Made by a program: the position numbers and the translations under genes
DNA from: Phycisphaerales bacterium
GTDB lineage: Bacteria; Planctomycetota; Phycisphaerae; SM23-33; FEN-1343
Assembly: GCA_003171335.1 (NCBI GenBank)
Contig: PMYD01000055.1
Location: 1-59,210, forward strand
Reading direction: 5' to 3'
Length of the DNA stretch: 59,210 nt
The notes under the pieces: generated by a model
What the model was told of the DNA's origin: nothing
The model's input: only the letters and a program-made list of their open reading frames with translations
The model's database searches: none
Part shown: piece after piece, positions 8,484-17,775 of the stretch
Position numbering within the stretch: the first letter of the stretch is position 1
Layout: every line of letters starts with the position of its first letter

Positions 8484-9279
8484 GGCTTCTACGGTGATTT
8501 CGCCGGCCGCATCTTGTGCGCACCACGACCCCTGGCAGCGGCCGCTGGTTCTCAGCGACCTGACGGGCCAGGACATCTGGTGGCTGCGGCGGCGGATGTT
8601 GAAGCGCCTGTGGCCCAGTCCGGGCGGCCTGCACGTGATTGAGGTCGGCAGCGGGCCGGCCCATGATTCGCTCGTTTTCGCCGAGGGCGGCGCCGACGTC
8701 ACGGCCGTGGATTGCTCCGCCGACGGCCTGGCCCTGGGGCGGCGCTTCTACGGCGAGCTGGGCCTGCCGCTGCGGACGGTGCAGGCGGATATTCGCCGCC
8801 TGCCTCTGGAGGATGGAAGTTTCGATGTGGCCTTTAATGCCGGCGTGCTGGAACATTTCGAAGATGCTGACCTCCTGGCGGTCCTGGCCGAAATGGTTCG
8901 CGTGGTTCGGCCCGGCGGGCGCGTGCTGGTGTTCTGCCCCAACCGGTACAACCTGTTCTACCAGACGCACCTGCGTCGCATCCCCCGGCACGATTACGAA
9001 TTCGAGCGGGCACTGACCGCCGATGAGATGCGCAGACATTTCCAGGCGCTAGGGCTGGTGGACATCCAGGTGAACGGGGTGCACGTGCACCCGGCGCCGA
9101 ACTACCTGCTGCCGGCATGGCTGCCCAAGCATCATCGCCTGGAGCCCTGGTGCCGGTGGTGCTTCGCCTGGCTGGAGAACCGGCCGGGCTGGGGCCGGTT
9201 CAAATCGTTGATCGGCCAGGATTTTGTGGTCTGGGCCGCCGTCGGGGCCGAGGCGACGCGGCTGGGGAGGCCGTCATGA
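8476..9279 (+). CDS. Class I SAM-dependent methyltransferase
   Basis: The 267-residue protein has a Methyltransf_11-type core: EVGSGPAHDS (motif I) near residue 56, VDCSADGL (acidic loop) near 78, DGSFDVAFNAGVLEHFED (motif II region) near 115, and RPGGRVLVF near 150. ATG 8476 has GGAGG 7 nt upstream and overlaps the preceding stop by 8 nt. It could methylate a sugar or a lipid-linked intermediate. The substrate is unknown. Confidence 0.82.
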   Translation: MPEASTVISPAASCAHHDPWQRPLVLSDLTGQDIWWLRRRMLKRLWPSPGGLHVIEVGSGPAHDSLVFAEGGADVTAVDCSADGLALGRRFYGELGLPLRTVQADIRRLPLEDGSFDVAFNAGVLEHFEDADLLAVLAEMVRVVRPGGRVLVFCPNRYNLFYQTHLRRIPRHDYEFERALTADEMRRHFQALGLVDIQVNGVHVHPAPNYLLPAWLPKHHRLEPWCRWCFAWLENRPGWGRFKSLIGQDFVVWAAVGAEATRLGRPS

Positions 9280-10448
9280 TCATCGGCGTGGATGCCCGGA
9301 ATATCTACCGCCCGCGGCGGCGCGGCATCGGAAAGACTCTCGTTGACCTGTATCGCCATTTGGCCGCCGTGCGGCCGCTCTGGCAGTTCGTCCTGTTCCA
9401 CCAACAAGCGATAGAGGACGATCCGCTGGAGGGCTTGCCCAACGTTCGCCGCTGCCGGTTCGACATCCCCGGCGACCGCTGGAATCTCTGGCAGCAGTTT
9501 GGCCTGCCCCTGGCGGCCCGAAAGGCGCGCGTTGAACTGCTGCACTGCCCCGCCAACACGGCCCCCCGCTGGCCCGGCGCGCCGCTGCTGGTGACCATCC
9601 ATGATTTGATTCCCCTGGAATTTGCGAATCCCTCGCGCCAGGACTGCCGCTGGGGCAAAAACGTGGCCGCCGCCGCACGCCGGGCCCGGGTCATCACCTG
9701 CCCCAGCCGGTACACGGCTCAACAGGTGCACAGAACCTTCGGCATTCCGGCCGATAAAATCATCATCAACCCGTGGGCGCCGGATACCGCCTGCCAGCCC
9801 ATGCAGGATGAGCGGCGGGACGCGCAGGTCCGGCAGCGGTACGGAATTCCGCCAGCGCGGCCTTTTGTGCTGGCCCTGGGCGGGGCCGACCCGCGGAAGA
9901 ACAGCGCGGGTATTCTGCGCGCCTGGTCGCTGCTGCCGCCGGCAGTGCGGCAGAGCCACATGCTGCTGCTGATCGGCATTGAAGGCGACGCCCTGGCGAG
10001 GCTGGCGGGCCTGGCCCGCAACCTGAAGATCGCCGACGGCTGCCGCCTGCAAGGTTTTGCGAATGAGGCGGACGTGCCGGCGCTGATTTCCGCCGCGACC
10101 GTGCTGTGCTACCCCTCGCTGAGCGAGGGCTTCGGGCTGCCGATCCTGGATGGCTTTGCCTGCCGCACGGCCGTGCTGACGGGCAACACGACCAGTCTGC
10201 CCGAAGTGGCCGGCGATGCGGCCTGGCTGGTGAATGCCGCGCAGCCGCCGGAAATCGCCGCCGGGCTGAACGAATTGCTGACCAACTCCGATGTGCGGGA
10301 AGACCTGATCCGCCGGGGCTGCCGCCGGATCGAGTCGTTCACGTGGCAGGCGTGCGCAGCGCGGGCGGCGCAGGCGATGGAACGCGCCGTGAATTCTTTT
10401 GACCCGAGCGAACTGGGCGAAGTCGTGCCCGCGGTAAGCGAAGAGTGA
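9276..10448 (+). CDS. GT4 family glycosyltransferase (mannosyltransferase-like)
   Basis: The 390-residue GT-B enzyme starts MIIGVDARNIYRPRRRGIG, typical of WbaZ/mannosyltransferase-like GT4 proteins. It contains TIHDLIPLEFANP, the donor-domain segment LALGGADPRKN and the E-x7-E segment SEGFGLPILDGFA. Its ATG overlaps the previous stop by 4 nt (ATGA), with GGGGAGG just upstream. It belongs to the same operon. Confidence 0.87.
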   Translation: MIIGVDARNIYRPRRRGIGKTLVDLYRHLAAVRPLWQFVLFHQQAIEDDPLEGLPNVRRCRFDIPGDRWNLWQQFGLPLAARKARVELLHCPANTAPRWPGAPLLVTIHDLIPLEFANPSRQDCRWGKNVAAAARRARVITCPSRYTAQQVHRTFGIPADKIIINPWAPDTACQPMQDERRDAQVRQRYGIPPARPFVLALGGADPRKNSAGILRAWSLLPPAVRQSHMLLLIGIEGDALARLAGLARNLKIADGCRLQGFANEADVPALISAATVLCYPSLSEGFGLPILDGFACRTAVLTGNTTSLPEVAGDAAWLVNAAQPPEIAAGLNELLTNSDVREDLIRRGCRRIESFTWQACAARAAQAMERAVNSFDPSELGEVVPAVSEE

Positions 10449-10463
10449 GGTGTCGACCGCTGT

Positions 10464-11618
10464 ATGAACTGGCTTTTTGTCACGACGACGTTTCCCTGGC
10501 CGCTGGCGCACGGCACGCACCTGCGGATCTATCACCTGGCGCGCGCCCTGCGGGCGCGCGGCGATAACGTTGCGCTCCTGGCCGGCGGCGACCCAAACGC
10601 CCCGCTGCGCGAAGAAGGCTGGCGGGTGTACACGAGCGCGGGCGTGGCGCTGCCTGATGTGGGCCAATGCGCCGCCGTGAACATGCCAGGCAACCCGTAC
10701 CTGCATGATCCTGCGTTGGCCGCCGCCGTGGCGGTGCACGCCCCCGCCGCCGATGCCACCGTGCTGTTTCGTCCGGCGGCCATGCAATATGCCGCCGCGG
10801 TCGGGCGCGGCCGGGCGTGCGTGGCGGATTTCGTGGATGACCCGCTGGTCGAGGAGTGGCGCATGCTGGGCCAGTCGCGCCAGCCGCTGAACCTGGCCCG
10901 CGGCTTGCTGCGGCTGGGGCGACACTGGGCGTTTGAACGCCGCCACCTGCGGAATATCCAGATGGTCACCTTCGTGAGCCCGCACGATGCCAGCGCGTTT
11001 CGCCGGCGGCACCCGCGGACCCGCGTCCGCGTGGTCACCAACGGCGTGGACGTGGAGCACTTTGCCCCGCCGCCCGAGCGCGGCTGCTCGCCGGATGGAC
11101 GTCCCGAGGCGATGTTCCTGGGCCATTTGTCGCACCCGCCCAATGCGGATGCCGCCTGGTATTTACTCAACCAGGTGGCGCCGCGGATGCGGGAAATCGG
11201 CTGCGCCGCGCGCTGCGTGATCGTCGGCGCCTCGCCGCCGCCCGACATGCTGGCTCGGCGCGGGCCTGATGTGGAAATCACCGGCTGGGTGGATGATGTG
11301 CGGCCCTACCTTTGGCGGTCGGCAGTCGTGCTGTTGCCGATGCGCGTGGGCACGGGAATCAAGAATAAGCTGCTGGAGGCCTGGGCCGCCGGCTGCGCGG
11401 TCGTGGCCACCTCGCGGGCTTGCCAGGGCATTCCGGCCCGCCATGGGGAGAACCTGCTCCAGGTGGACTCCCCTGCCGAACTGGCCGCCGCCGTCCAGCG
11501 ATTACTACGCGACTTTGCGCTGCGCCGCCGGCTGGGGGAAGCCGGCCGCCGGACCGTGTTGACCCACTTCACCTGGCCCGCCGCTGCCGAGACCCTCCGG
11601 GCCGCTTTCACGGCGTAA
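10464..11618 (+). CDS. Glycosyltransferase, TIGR03087-like GT4 protein
   Basis: The 384-residue protein starts NWLFVTTTFPWPLAHGTHLR and carries DFVDDPLVEEW, FVSPHDASAF, VTNGVDVEHFAP and the late segment PMRVGTGIKNKLLEAWAAG. These are the landmarks of the sugar-transferase group that accompanies exosortase systems. It is similar in layout to the minus-strand gene at 17776-19080. It ends the first run of + strand glycan genes; a 670-bp gap follows. Confidence 0.83.
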   Translation: MNWLFVTTTFPWPLAHGTHLRIYHLARALRARGDNVALLAGGDPNAPLREEGWRVYTSAGVALPDVGQCAAVNMPGNPYLHDPALAAAVAVHAPAADATVLFRPAAMQYAAAVGRGRACVADFVDDPLVEEWRMLGQSRQPLNLARGLLRLGRHWAFERRHLRNIQMVTFVSPHDASAFRRRHPRTRVRVVTNGVDVEHFAPPPERGCSPDGRPEAMFLGHLSHPPNADAAWYLLNQVAPRMREIGCAARCVIVGASPPPDMLARRGPDVEITGWVDDVRPYLWRSAVVLLPMRVGTGIKNKLLEAWAAGCAVVATSRACQGIPARHGENLLQVDSPAELAAAVQRLLRDFALRRRLGEAGRRTVLTHFTWPAAAETLRAAFTA

Positions 11619-12288
11619 CCGGAGTTTGTGAAGCTGCGTAATATGCACGATTAGCACAGTTTGCTTAAACCGTCGCGCATTGTAAGTGTTTTGATTGCAA
11701 CTGTTTATTCGACTCTACCTGCGGATCTTAAGCATTATGCATTATTGCATAAGATGCTTATTGCCCATCTTAACAGTTACATAAGCTGTTGTCGCAAAAG
11801 CTCTAACCGCGCAGCCACTAAGAATAGCCCCGTGAGGCCTGCTTAAGGAAAGGCTTGCCCGGTGCTTCTTTGCAACTGGACGTGATTGCCTGAAATCTCT
11901 CTTCAGTTGTCAAGAACTGCCAACGCAGTGCGGCTAGCCCGCACTGGCTCAGACCAGCATCTGAACTGTACCCCGATACACCCAGCTCGTATGCTATGTC
12001 CGTGGCTTGTGATTGTATCCTACTTTGCGACCGTGTCAAGCTTTTTCCGGAATAATCCCACAGGAAAAATTCCTGGTCAAATGTGAAGGTTGCCCGAGCA
12101 GTTTCTCATGGGTTCGTTACAGTTCGCGCACGTTCTAAGCTTCTCCTCTTACGGAAACTGCCTTATCAAGCCCCCTCTCAAGCGCGTCGATGAACCTACC
12201 TGGAAGCTCCGCGCGGCCGGTACTGCGCCCTGCGCGAGAGCAGCGAGCGCGCCGAGCGAGCGCTGCTGGCTGCCGGATGGATCGAGTT
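11619..12288. other. 670-bp intergenic region with an AT-rich hairpin
   Basis: Small open frames here lack ribosome binding sites and recognisable sequence. Base composition is clearly lower in GC than the flanks. A strong hairpin lies at 11729-11760: TAAGCAT and TATGCA pair with TGCATA and ATGCTTA around TTAT with one small bulge. The region separates two operons and is the likely site of a terminator and a promoter, but I cannot assign them exactly. Confidence 0.55.
11729..11760. terminator. AT-rich hairpin, possible terminator
   Basis: Thirteen paired bases in two helices (7 bp and 6 bp) with a 2-nt bulge and a 4-nt loop. There is no clean U-tract afterwards, so it could equally be a protein-binding dyad. 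It lies 110 bp beyond the last gene of the first glycosyltransferase operon. Confidence 0.35.
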
Positions 12289-13593
12289 ATGAAGCATACG
12301 CTGTTCATGTTCCTGGTGCTGGCGATTGGCGTCCCGGCGGCGCTTTTCAATCCGTTCGTGGGCCTGATTATTTATTATGCCTTGGCGACGCTCTACCCCC
12401 ACTACCTGTGGCAGCACGCGCTGCCGGAGGGGGTGCGCTGGAGCTTGATCATCGGCCTGGCGACCCTGGGTGGATACGTCTTTAAAGGACTTTCCACCAG
12501 CCTGGCCGGAAGTCTCTGGCCGATCGAAAAGAAGCTGCTGCTCCTGCTGTCGGGCCTGATCGTGCTGAGCTTTTTTGACTCGGTCGACCCGATCCTGGCC
12601 CGCGAGCAGATGAACGCGTATCTGAAGATTTTCCTCATGTTCTTCGTGGCCTGCGGCCTGCTGGATACGCGCTACCGCCTGCACGTGCTGGCGGTGATGG
12701 TCGTGCTGACGCTGGGCTGGCTGGCGGTGGATTTCAACCAGCGCTATGTGCTGATGAACCAGAAGAACCTGCTGGAGGCCGGTTTCGGCACGCTGGACAA
12801 CAACGGCGTCGCCGCGCTGATGGTGATGGCCTTGCCCTTCTGTCTGTTCCTCTTTACACAGGAGGAGCGCTGGTATCTCAAGTGGCCGCCCCTGGGGGCC
12901 ATGGTGCTCATGGGACACGTGATCATCTTTTCCATGAGCCGCGCGGCTATGCTGGCCAGCCTGCTGGTCGTGCCGATTATGCTCTTGCGGCAGCGCTCCC
13001 GCGCCCTGGGCGCGGCCATGACCGTCGTCATGCTCGGCATCGGCCTGTCCCTGGCCGGCCCGCGCGTGCGCGACCGGTTCCTCTCGATCCGCGAGTACGA
13101 AACCGACGAATCGGCCATGACCCGCCTGGCCGCGTGGGATGCCAGCTTCCAGATGATGCACGACCATCCCCTGCTGGGCGTCGGACCCAACTGCTACCGC
13201 CGCGTGGCCGGCACGTACAACAGCCTGCTGACGGATCGAACGGCACACAACAGCTTCCTGCAGGCCGCCGTGGACATGGGCGTGCCGGCGGGCATCATCA
13301 ACCTGAGCATCCCGCTGGTGGCACTCTACAAGCTCCAGAAACTGCGTCGGCGACGTGCCGGCGATCGCTTCGTCTTCAACCTGGCCGGCTGCCTCCAGGC
13401 CTCGCTATTGGGCTATCTGCTGGTGGGCTCGTTTGCCTCCATCGGCACCATTGAATTGCCGTACATCAGCCTGGTGATGGTGATTGGCCTGGAAAACGTC
13501 ACCGCCGTGGAAGACCCCGTCGCTTCGGGCCTGGTTGGCGACTCGCGACCTTTGTGGAAGTTGCTGGAGGGCCTCAGGCCGGCAATGACGTGA
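12289..13593 (+). CDS. O-antigen ligase/polymerase family membrane protein (exosortase-associated type)
   Basis: The 434-residue protein has about 11 hydrophobic segments, starting with FMFLVLAIGVPAALFNPF. A long soluble loop near residues 270-325 contains the conserved segment HPLLGVGPNCY followed by AHNSFLQAAVDMG. That is the Wzy_C/WaaL pattern with the catalytic-type His. The N-terminus resembles the O-glycosylation ligase group that accompanies exosortase A. I chose ATG 12289; ATG 12277 in frame is possible. It would join polysaccharide to an acceptor or polymerise repeat units at the periplasmic face. It heads the second glycan operon. Confidence 0.82.
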   Translation: MKHTLFMFLVLAIGVPAALFNPFVGLIIYYALATLYPHYLWQHALPEGVRWSLIIGLATLGGYVFKGLSTSLAGSLWPIEKKLLLLLSGLIVLSFFDSVDPILAREQMNAYLKIFLMFFVACGLLDTRYRLHVLAVMVVLTLGWLAVDFNQRYVLMNQKNLLEAGFGTLDNNGVAALMVMALPFCLFLFTQEERWYLKWPPLGAMVLMGHVIIFSMSRAAMLASLLVVPIMLLRQRSRALGAAMTVVMLGIGLSLAGPRVRDRFLSIREYETDESAMTRLAAWDASFQMMHDHPLLGVGPNCYRRVAGTYNSLLTDRTAHNSFLQAAVDMGVPAGIINLSIPLVALYKLQKLRRRRAGDRFVFNLAGCLQASLLGYLLVGSFASIGTIELPYISLVMVIGLENVTAVEDPVASGLVGDSRPLWKLLEGLRPAMT

Positions 13594-14690
13594 GTGTGAT
13601 TGCCTTTACAAAACGGGCCTTGCGCTACTGGCGCCGCAACCGCCGCTACTGGTCCCTGGCCAAGCTGGCCAACGCCGCGGTAGCTCAGGCGGCCATGCAC
13701 CTGCGCATGACCTACAACCCCGCCATGCCCGTTGTGGCCAAGATCGAGGCCACCAATATCTGCAACGGCACCTGCCGGTTATGCCCGGTGGGCCGTCGCC
13801 AGGAGGGCCGCCGGCCGCTGGGCATGATGAACTGGGACGGCTATTGCCGGCTCATCGATCGCGTCGCCCGCTGGGCCCACACGGTCGACCTGACCAACTG
13901 GGGCGAAAGTCTGCTGCATCCGCGCATTGCCGACATGGTGGCCTACGCCCACCGCGCGGGGCTGTACACCTATCTCTCGACCAATCTGCACACGTTGGGC
14001 CCCGGGCAAATCGACGCCCTGATGACCTGCGGCCTGGATGAGCTGACGCTCAGCCTGCACGGCCTGTCCAAGGCGACCTATGCCGCGTATCAGCCCGGGT
14101 TTGACTTTGATGACGCCTGCCGGATGATCGATGCGCTGCTTGATGCTCGCCGCCGCTTGGGCCGCCTGGAGCAACTCAAGATCACGCTGAACTTCGTCGT
14201 TACGGCCATCAACGAGCACGAGGTCGGTCAGGTGGAAAGTTTCGCGCGGCAGCGCGGGCTGGACTGGGCCCTAAGCGAAGCATCGCTCAATCTTCGCTTC
14301 CTGGTAGGCCCGCAGATGGCCCAGGATGAACCCCAGGCGGCGCGCCAGATCGTCGCCGGCCAGGCGGATCAATGGCTACCCAAGGACCCGACCTATGTGC
14401 GGCCGCTCTACGAACGCGCGCGGCGCGAGCCCTCGGTGATCCATTCGGGGCGCAAGCTCGTCTGGTGCGACTGGCCCTGGACGAAGCTGGTGGTCAACTG
14501 GGATGGAGCGCTGTCCGCCTGTTGCGGCAGCTTCGCCCCCGGCGATGATGTCGGCCACGACACCGGCCAGCCGCTGCGGCAACTGTGGAACTCGCCTGGC
14601 CTGCGGGCCTGCCGGGCCAGCTTCCGCCGGCGCCAGCGGCCCAGCCACGCCGACGTGCTGTGCGGCCGCTGCCCGGGAGTTTTGCTGTGA
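13590..14690 (+). CDS. Radical SAM/SPASM domain protein
   Basis: The 366-residue protein has the radical SAM cluster motif C58-x3-C62-x2-C65 (ICNGTCRLCP). A C-terminal Cys-rich SPASM-like region follows (CDWPWTKLVVNWDGALSACC, and CGRCPG at the very end), which normally holds auxiliary iron-sulfur clusters. GTG 13590 overlaps the ligase stop by 4 nt; GTG 13596 is an alternative. Such proteins modify sugars or peptides by radical chemistry, and its place between a ligase and glycosyltransferase genes suggests a carbohydrate or a glycan-linked substrate. The substrate is unknown. Confidence 0.85.
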   Translation: MSVIAFTKRALRYWRRNRRYWSLAKLANAAVAQAAMHLRMTYNPAMPVVAKIEATNICNGTCRLCPVGRRQEGRRPLGMMNWDGYCRLIDRVARWAHTVDLTNWGESLLHPRIADMVAYAHRAGLYTYLSTNLHTLGPGQIDALMTCGLDELTLSLHGLSKATYAAYQPGFDFDDACRMIDALLDARRRLGRLEQLKITLNFVVTAINEHEVGQVESFARQRGLDWALSEASLNLRFLVGPQMAQDEPQAARQIVAGQADQWLPKDPTYVRPLYERARREPSVIHSGRKLVWCDWPWTKLVVNWDGALSACCGSFAPGDDVGHDTGQPLRQLWNSPGLRACRASFRRRQRPSHADVLCGRCPGVLL

Positions 14691-15814
14691 TTGCCGCGCC
14701 GCCGCCGCTGCGGATCGCACACGTCCTGCACAGCCTGGAAGGCGGGGGCGCCGAACGCATCGTGTGCGACCTGGCCCGCCGCCGCGACCTCCAGACCGCC
14801 GTGATTTGCCTGGATTGGCCCGGCAGCCTGCTGGACACCGCGCAGCGCCTGGGCATTCATGTCTGCTGCACGCAACGCCGCGCTGGCACCGATTGGCGGC
14901 AGGTCGGGCGAATCGCCCGCTTCATTCGCGACTGGCGGCCGGACATCATCCACGCGCACCAGTACACGCCGTATTTCTACGCCGCCCTGGCGGCCACGAC
15001 CGCCTCTTTCGGGCCGATCATTTTTACCGAACATGGCCGGCACTGGCCCGATCGTGTTGGACCGCTGCGCCGCGCCGCCAATCAGTTGCTGCGGCTGCGG
15101 CGGGATCCCATCACCGCCGTCTGCCAATTCGTGGCCGAAGCGCTGCGCTGCCGGGAATGTATCGCCGGCCGCAACGTGCGGCTGATTCCCAACGGCATCG
15201 ACTGGCGTCGGTTTGACCGCCCCAGCCGCCGCGCGGCACTCGCGGAGGAACTGGGCGTGCCGCCGGAGGCGCCGCTGCTGATCCAGGTGGCCCGCCTGCG
15301 GCCGGTGAAAGATCACGCCACCTCGCTGCGCGCCTTGGCGCTGCTGCGGCGCCACCATCCCTCGGCCCAGTTGCTCCTGATCGGCGATGGACCGGAAGAG
15401 CCGCGGCTGCGCGAACTGGCCGATCGGCTGGGCATCGCTTCCGCGGTGCACCTGCTGCATCGGCGCGAGGATGTGCCCGAGCTTCTGGCCTCCAGCGACG
15501 TTTTCATGCTTTCGAGCCTCTCGGAAGCCGCCAGCCTGTCCATCATGGAAGCCATGGCCGCCGGCCTGCCGGTCGCCGCCACGGATGTGGGCGGCAACGC
15601 CGAAATCGTCCTGCACGGCCGCACCGGCCTGCTCAGCCCGCGCGGCGATCCCGCGGCCCTGGCGGCCCACCTGTGCACACTGCTGGAGCGGCCGGACCTG
15701 CGCCGGCGCTTCGGTCAGGCCGGCCGGCAGCGCATCCGCCAGCGGTTCGACCAGGACACCATGCACCAGGCCTTTGTCGACCTCTATCACCGGATCTCGG
15801 GAGGTCGCGCATGA
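14687..15814 (+). CDS. GT4 family glycosyltransferase
   Basis: The 375-residue GT-B enzyme starts LRIAHVLHSLEGGGAERIV and has HAHQYTPYFYAAL, IPNGIDWRRFD, VARLRPVKDH and the donor-site segment SEAASLSIMEAMAAGLPVAA with the usual E-x7-E spacing. GTG 14687 overlaps the preceding stop by 4 nt and has GGGAG 7 nt upstream. It is part of the second glycan operon. Confidence 0.87.
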   Translation: MIAAPPPLRIAHVLHSLEGGGAERIVCDLARRRDLQTAVICLDWPGSLLDTAQRLGIHVCCTQRRAGTDWRQVGRIARFIRDWRPDIIHAHQYTPYFYAALAATTASFGPIIFTEHGRHWPDRVGPLRRAANQLLRLRRDPITAVCQFVAEALRCRECIAGRNVRLIPNGIDWRRFDRPSRRAALAEELGVPPEAPLLIQVARLRPVKDHATSLRALALLRRHHPSAQLLLIGDGPEEPRLRELADRLGIASAVHLLHRREDVPELLASSDVFMLSSLSEAASLSIMEAMAAGLPVAATDVGGNAEIVLHGRTGLLSPRGDPAALAAHLCTLLERPDLRRRFGQAGRQRIRQRFDQDTMHQAFVDLYHRISGGRA

Positions 15815-16974
15815 AGCTCGTTTGCCTGAATGACAGCGCCGCGCTGCCCGTGCGGCAAGGCGAGATTCGCGTGCTGCATGTCCGCACCGTGCGCGGCAAC
15901 GGCGGCGGCCCGGAAAAAACCGTCTTTCGCAGCGGCGAGTATTTCCACCGCTTCGGCGTGGCCCCCGAGGCGCTGTATCTGCTGGATGCCCACACGCCCA
16001 GCGACCTGCTCCTCCAGCGGGCCCGGCGAGCGGCGATTCCCGTGCACATTGCCGTGGAGCATTCCGCCGTGGATGTGGCGGGCGCCAGCGCGCTGGCGCG
16101 CCTGGTTCGAAGTGGCCGCTTCGATATCCTGCACGCGCACGACTACAAGGCCAACGCCTTGGCGCGGCTCTTGTGGCCGGCCGGCGGGTACCGAATCATC
16201 GCCACCGCCCACGGGTACAACCGCACCACGCGCCGGGAAGGGTGCTACTACGCCCTGGAGAAGCTGCTGCTGCGATCCGTGGATGCCGTCATCTGTCCTT
16301 CGCGGCACCTGGCCGATCAGCTCGCCCGCAGCGGCGTTTCACGCTCGCGCCTGCATTACGTTCCCAACGCCATCGCGGTGGAGGACTGGCCCTATCATCC
16401 CCGCCACCGTCGCCCCGACGGCCTGAGAGTGCTTTATGCCGGCCGGCTTAGCCCGGAAAAGAATGTGCCGGCCCTGCTGGAGGCGGCGGCGGCACTGCGC
16501 CAACGCGGCCGCAGACTCCAGGTGGAGATCGCCGGCGAGGGGCCGCAGCGTGGGGCGCTGGAGGAGCAGGCGGCCACGCTGGGGCTTTCGGATGCCATCA
16601 GTTTTCTGGGCCTGCGCGATGATGTCGCCGAGCTGATGGCGCGATCGGACGTCTTCGTCAACCCATCGCTGACGGAGGGCATGCCCAACACCGTGCTGGA
16701 GGCCCTGGCCAGCGGGCTGCCGGTGATTGCCACAGATGTGGGCGCCACGCGGGAACTGGTTGTGCACGAACAGACGGGGTTGCTGGTGCCACCCGGCGAT
16801 GCGGGCGCGCTGGCCGATGCCATCGCCCGCCTGGATGACTGTCCCGACATGGCGTGCGGTCTGGCCCTGTGCGGCCGCCGGCACGTGGAAGAGCATTTCA
16901 ACCTGCTGACGCGCACTGCACTGGTCGTGGCTTTGTATCGCGGCGTGCTGATGGCGGCCCGGAGGTCGGCATGA
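15811..16974 (+). CDS. GT4 family glycosyltransferase
   Basis: The 387-residue GT-B enzyme has the N-terminal RVLHVRTVRGNGGGPEKTV glycine loop, HAHDYKANALARL, VPNAIAVEDWPY, YAGRLSPEKNVPALL and LTEGMPNTVLEALASGLPVI. ATG 15811 overlaps the preceding stop (ATGA) with GGGAGG 6 nt upstream. It sits directly downstream of another GT4 gene, from which it differs more than the tandem pair at 5973-8483 differ from each other. Confidence 0.87.
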   Translation: MKLVCLNDSAALPVRQGEIRVLHVRTVRGNGGGPEKTVFRSGEYFHRFGVAPEALYLLDAHTPSDLLLQRARRAAIPVHIAVEHSAVDVAGASALARLVRSGRFDILHAHDYKANALARLLWPAGGYRIIATAHGYNRTTRREGCYYALEKLLLRSVDAVICPSRHLADQLARSGVSRSRLHYVPNAIAVEDWPYHPRHRRPDGLRVLYAGRLSPEKNVPALLEAAAALRQRGRRLQVEIAGEGPQRGALEEQAATLGLSDAISFLGLRDDVAELMARSDVFVNPSLTEGMPNTVLEALASGLPVIATDVGATRELVVHEQTGLLVPPGDAGALADAIARLDDCPDMACGLALCGRRHVEEHFNLLTRTALVVALYRGVLMAARRSA

Positions 16975-17597
16975 GTGCGGCAATAACCATGGCCCCGGCG
17001 GCAACGGCGCAAGGCGCGGCTTGGCGCGACCTGGTTAAGTCCGCGGCCCGCGGCGCCGCGGCCCTGAGCGTTCTTGTTCATGTGCTGGTTTACCGGGCGG
17101 CGATGCGGCTGTTTGGGCCGCGGGCATTTGCCTGGGCCAGCCAGCGTGCCAGTCGATGGACTGGACTGGTCGGGATCTACCGCCGCCGCGCGCTGTTGCG
17201 GCTGCTCGGGGCAGAGATTGCCCAGGACAGCACGATCGAACTGGGCACGATCTTCAGCAAGTCCACGATCGTGATCGGCGCGGGCGCTTACATCGGCGCT
17301 TACTGCTGCCTGGGCGATGTTCGCATCGGCGAAAAAGCCATGCTGGCCGATGGCGTCTGCATTCCCAGCGGCGCTCACCAGCACGGTACGGCAAGGCTGG
17401 ATATCCCCATGGCGGATCAAGCCGGCTGCTACGAGACCGTGCATATCGGCCGCGACTGCTGGATCGGCAGCCGCGCCGTGGTCATGGCGGATGTGGGCGA
17501 CGGCGCCATCGTCGCCGCCGGTGCGGTGGTCGTTCAACGCGTTGAGGCCGCGACAGTCGTCGCCGGCGTGCCGGCCCGACCCGTCAGCCGTCGCTAG
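16971..17597 (+). CDS. Hexapeptide-repeat acetyltransferase (WcaF/serine acetyltransferase type)
   Basis: The 208-residue protein has a helical N-terminal part with hydrophobic character (residues 25-55), then hexapeptide repeats from about 80 to 195. SGAHQHGT is the probable catalytic His region, and VAGVPARPV ends the helix. ATG 16971 overlaps the previous stop (ATGA) with GGAGG upstream. It is the last gene of the second glycan operon, next to a perfect hairpin, and probably O-acetylates the glycan. Confidence 0.82.
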   Translation: MSAAITMAPAATAQGAAWRDLVKSAARGAAALSVLVHVLVYRAAMRLFGPRAFAWASQRASRWTGLVGIYRRRALLRLLGAEIAQDSTIELGTIFSKSTIVIGAGAYIGAYCCLGDVRIGEKAMLADGVCIPSGAHQHGTARLDIPMADQAGCYETVHIGRDCWIGSRAVVMADVGDGAIVAAGAVVVQRVEAATVVAGVPARPVSRR

Positions 17598-17644
17598 TGC
17601 TTGACCGGGGATTTGCCTCAGTTCGCTCTCTTTACCCAGATTAC

Positions 17645-17667
17645 CAGTTCAGGCTTAGCCTGAACTG
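17645..17667. terminator. Perfect 10-bp hairpin between convergent genes
   Basis: CAGTTCAGGC and GCCTGAACTG pair around the 3-nt loop TTA. The hairpin lies between the + strand acetyltransferase and the minus-strand sugar transferase, so it can act for both. There is no U-tract on either side, so it is only a probable terminator. Confidence 0.5.
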
Positions 17668-17775
17668 AATCGGCCAGCAGTTTGGACTTAATCGCAAGTG
17701 GCCTGAAGCTTAACTATTGCCTGCGTATCGCGTTATGAACAGCCTAGACATGTCGGACAATGCGGCCATCCGTCT

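Noticed and set aside
11661-12086. Small + strand proteins in the 670-bp gap
   Set aside because: Frames of 60-66 codons without ribosome binding sites, in AT-richer sequence that carries hairpins; nothing recognisable.
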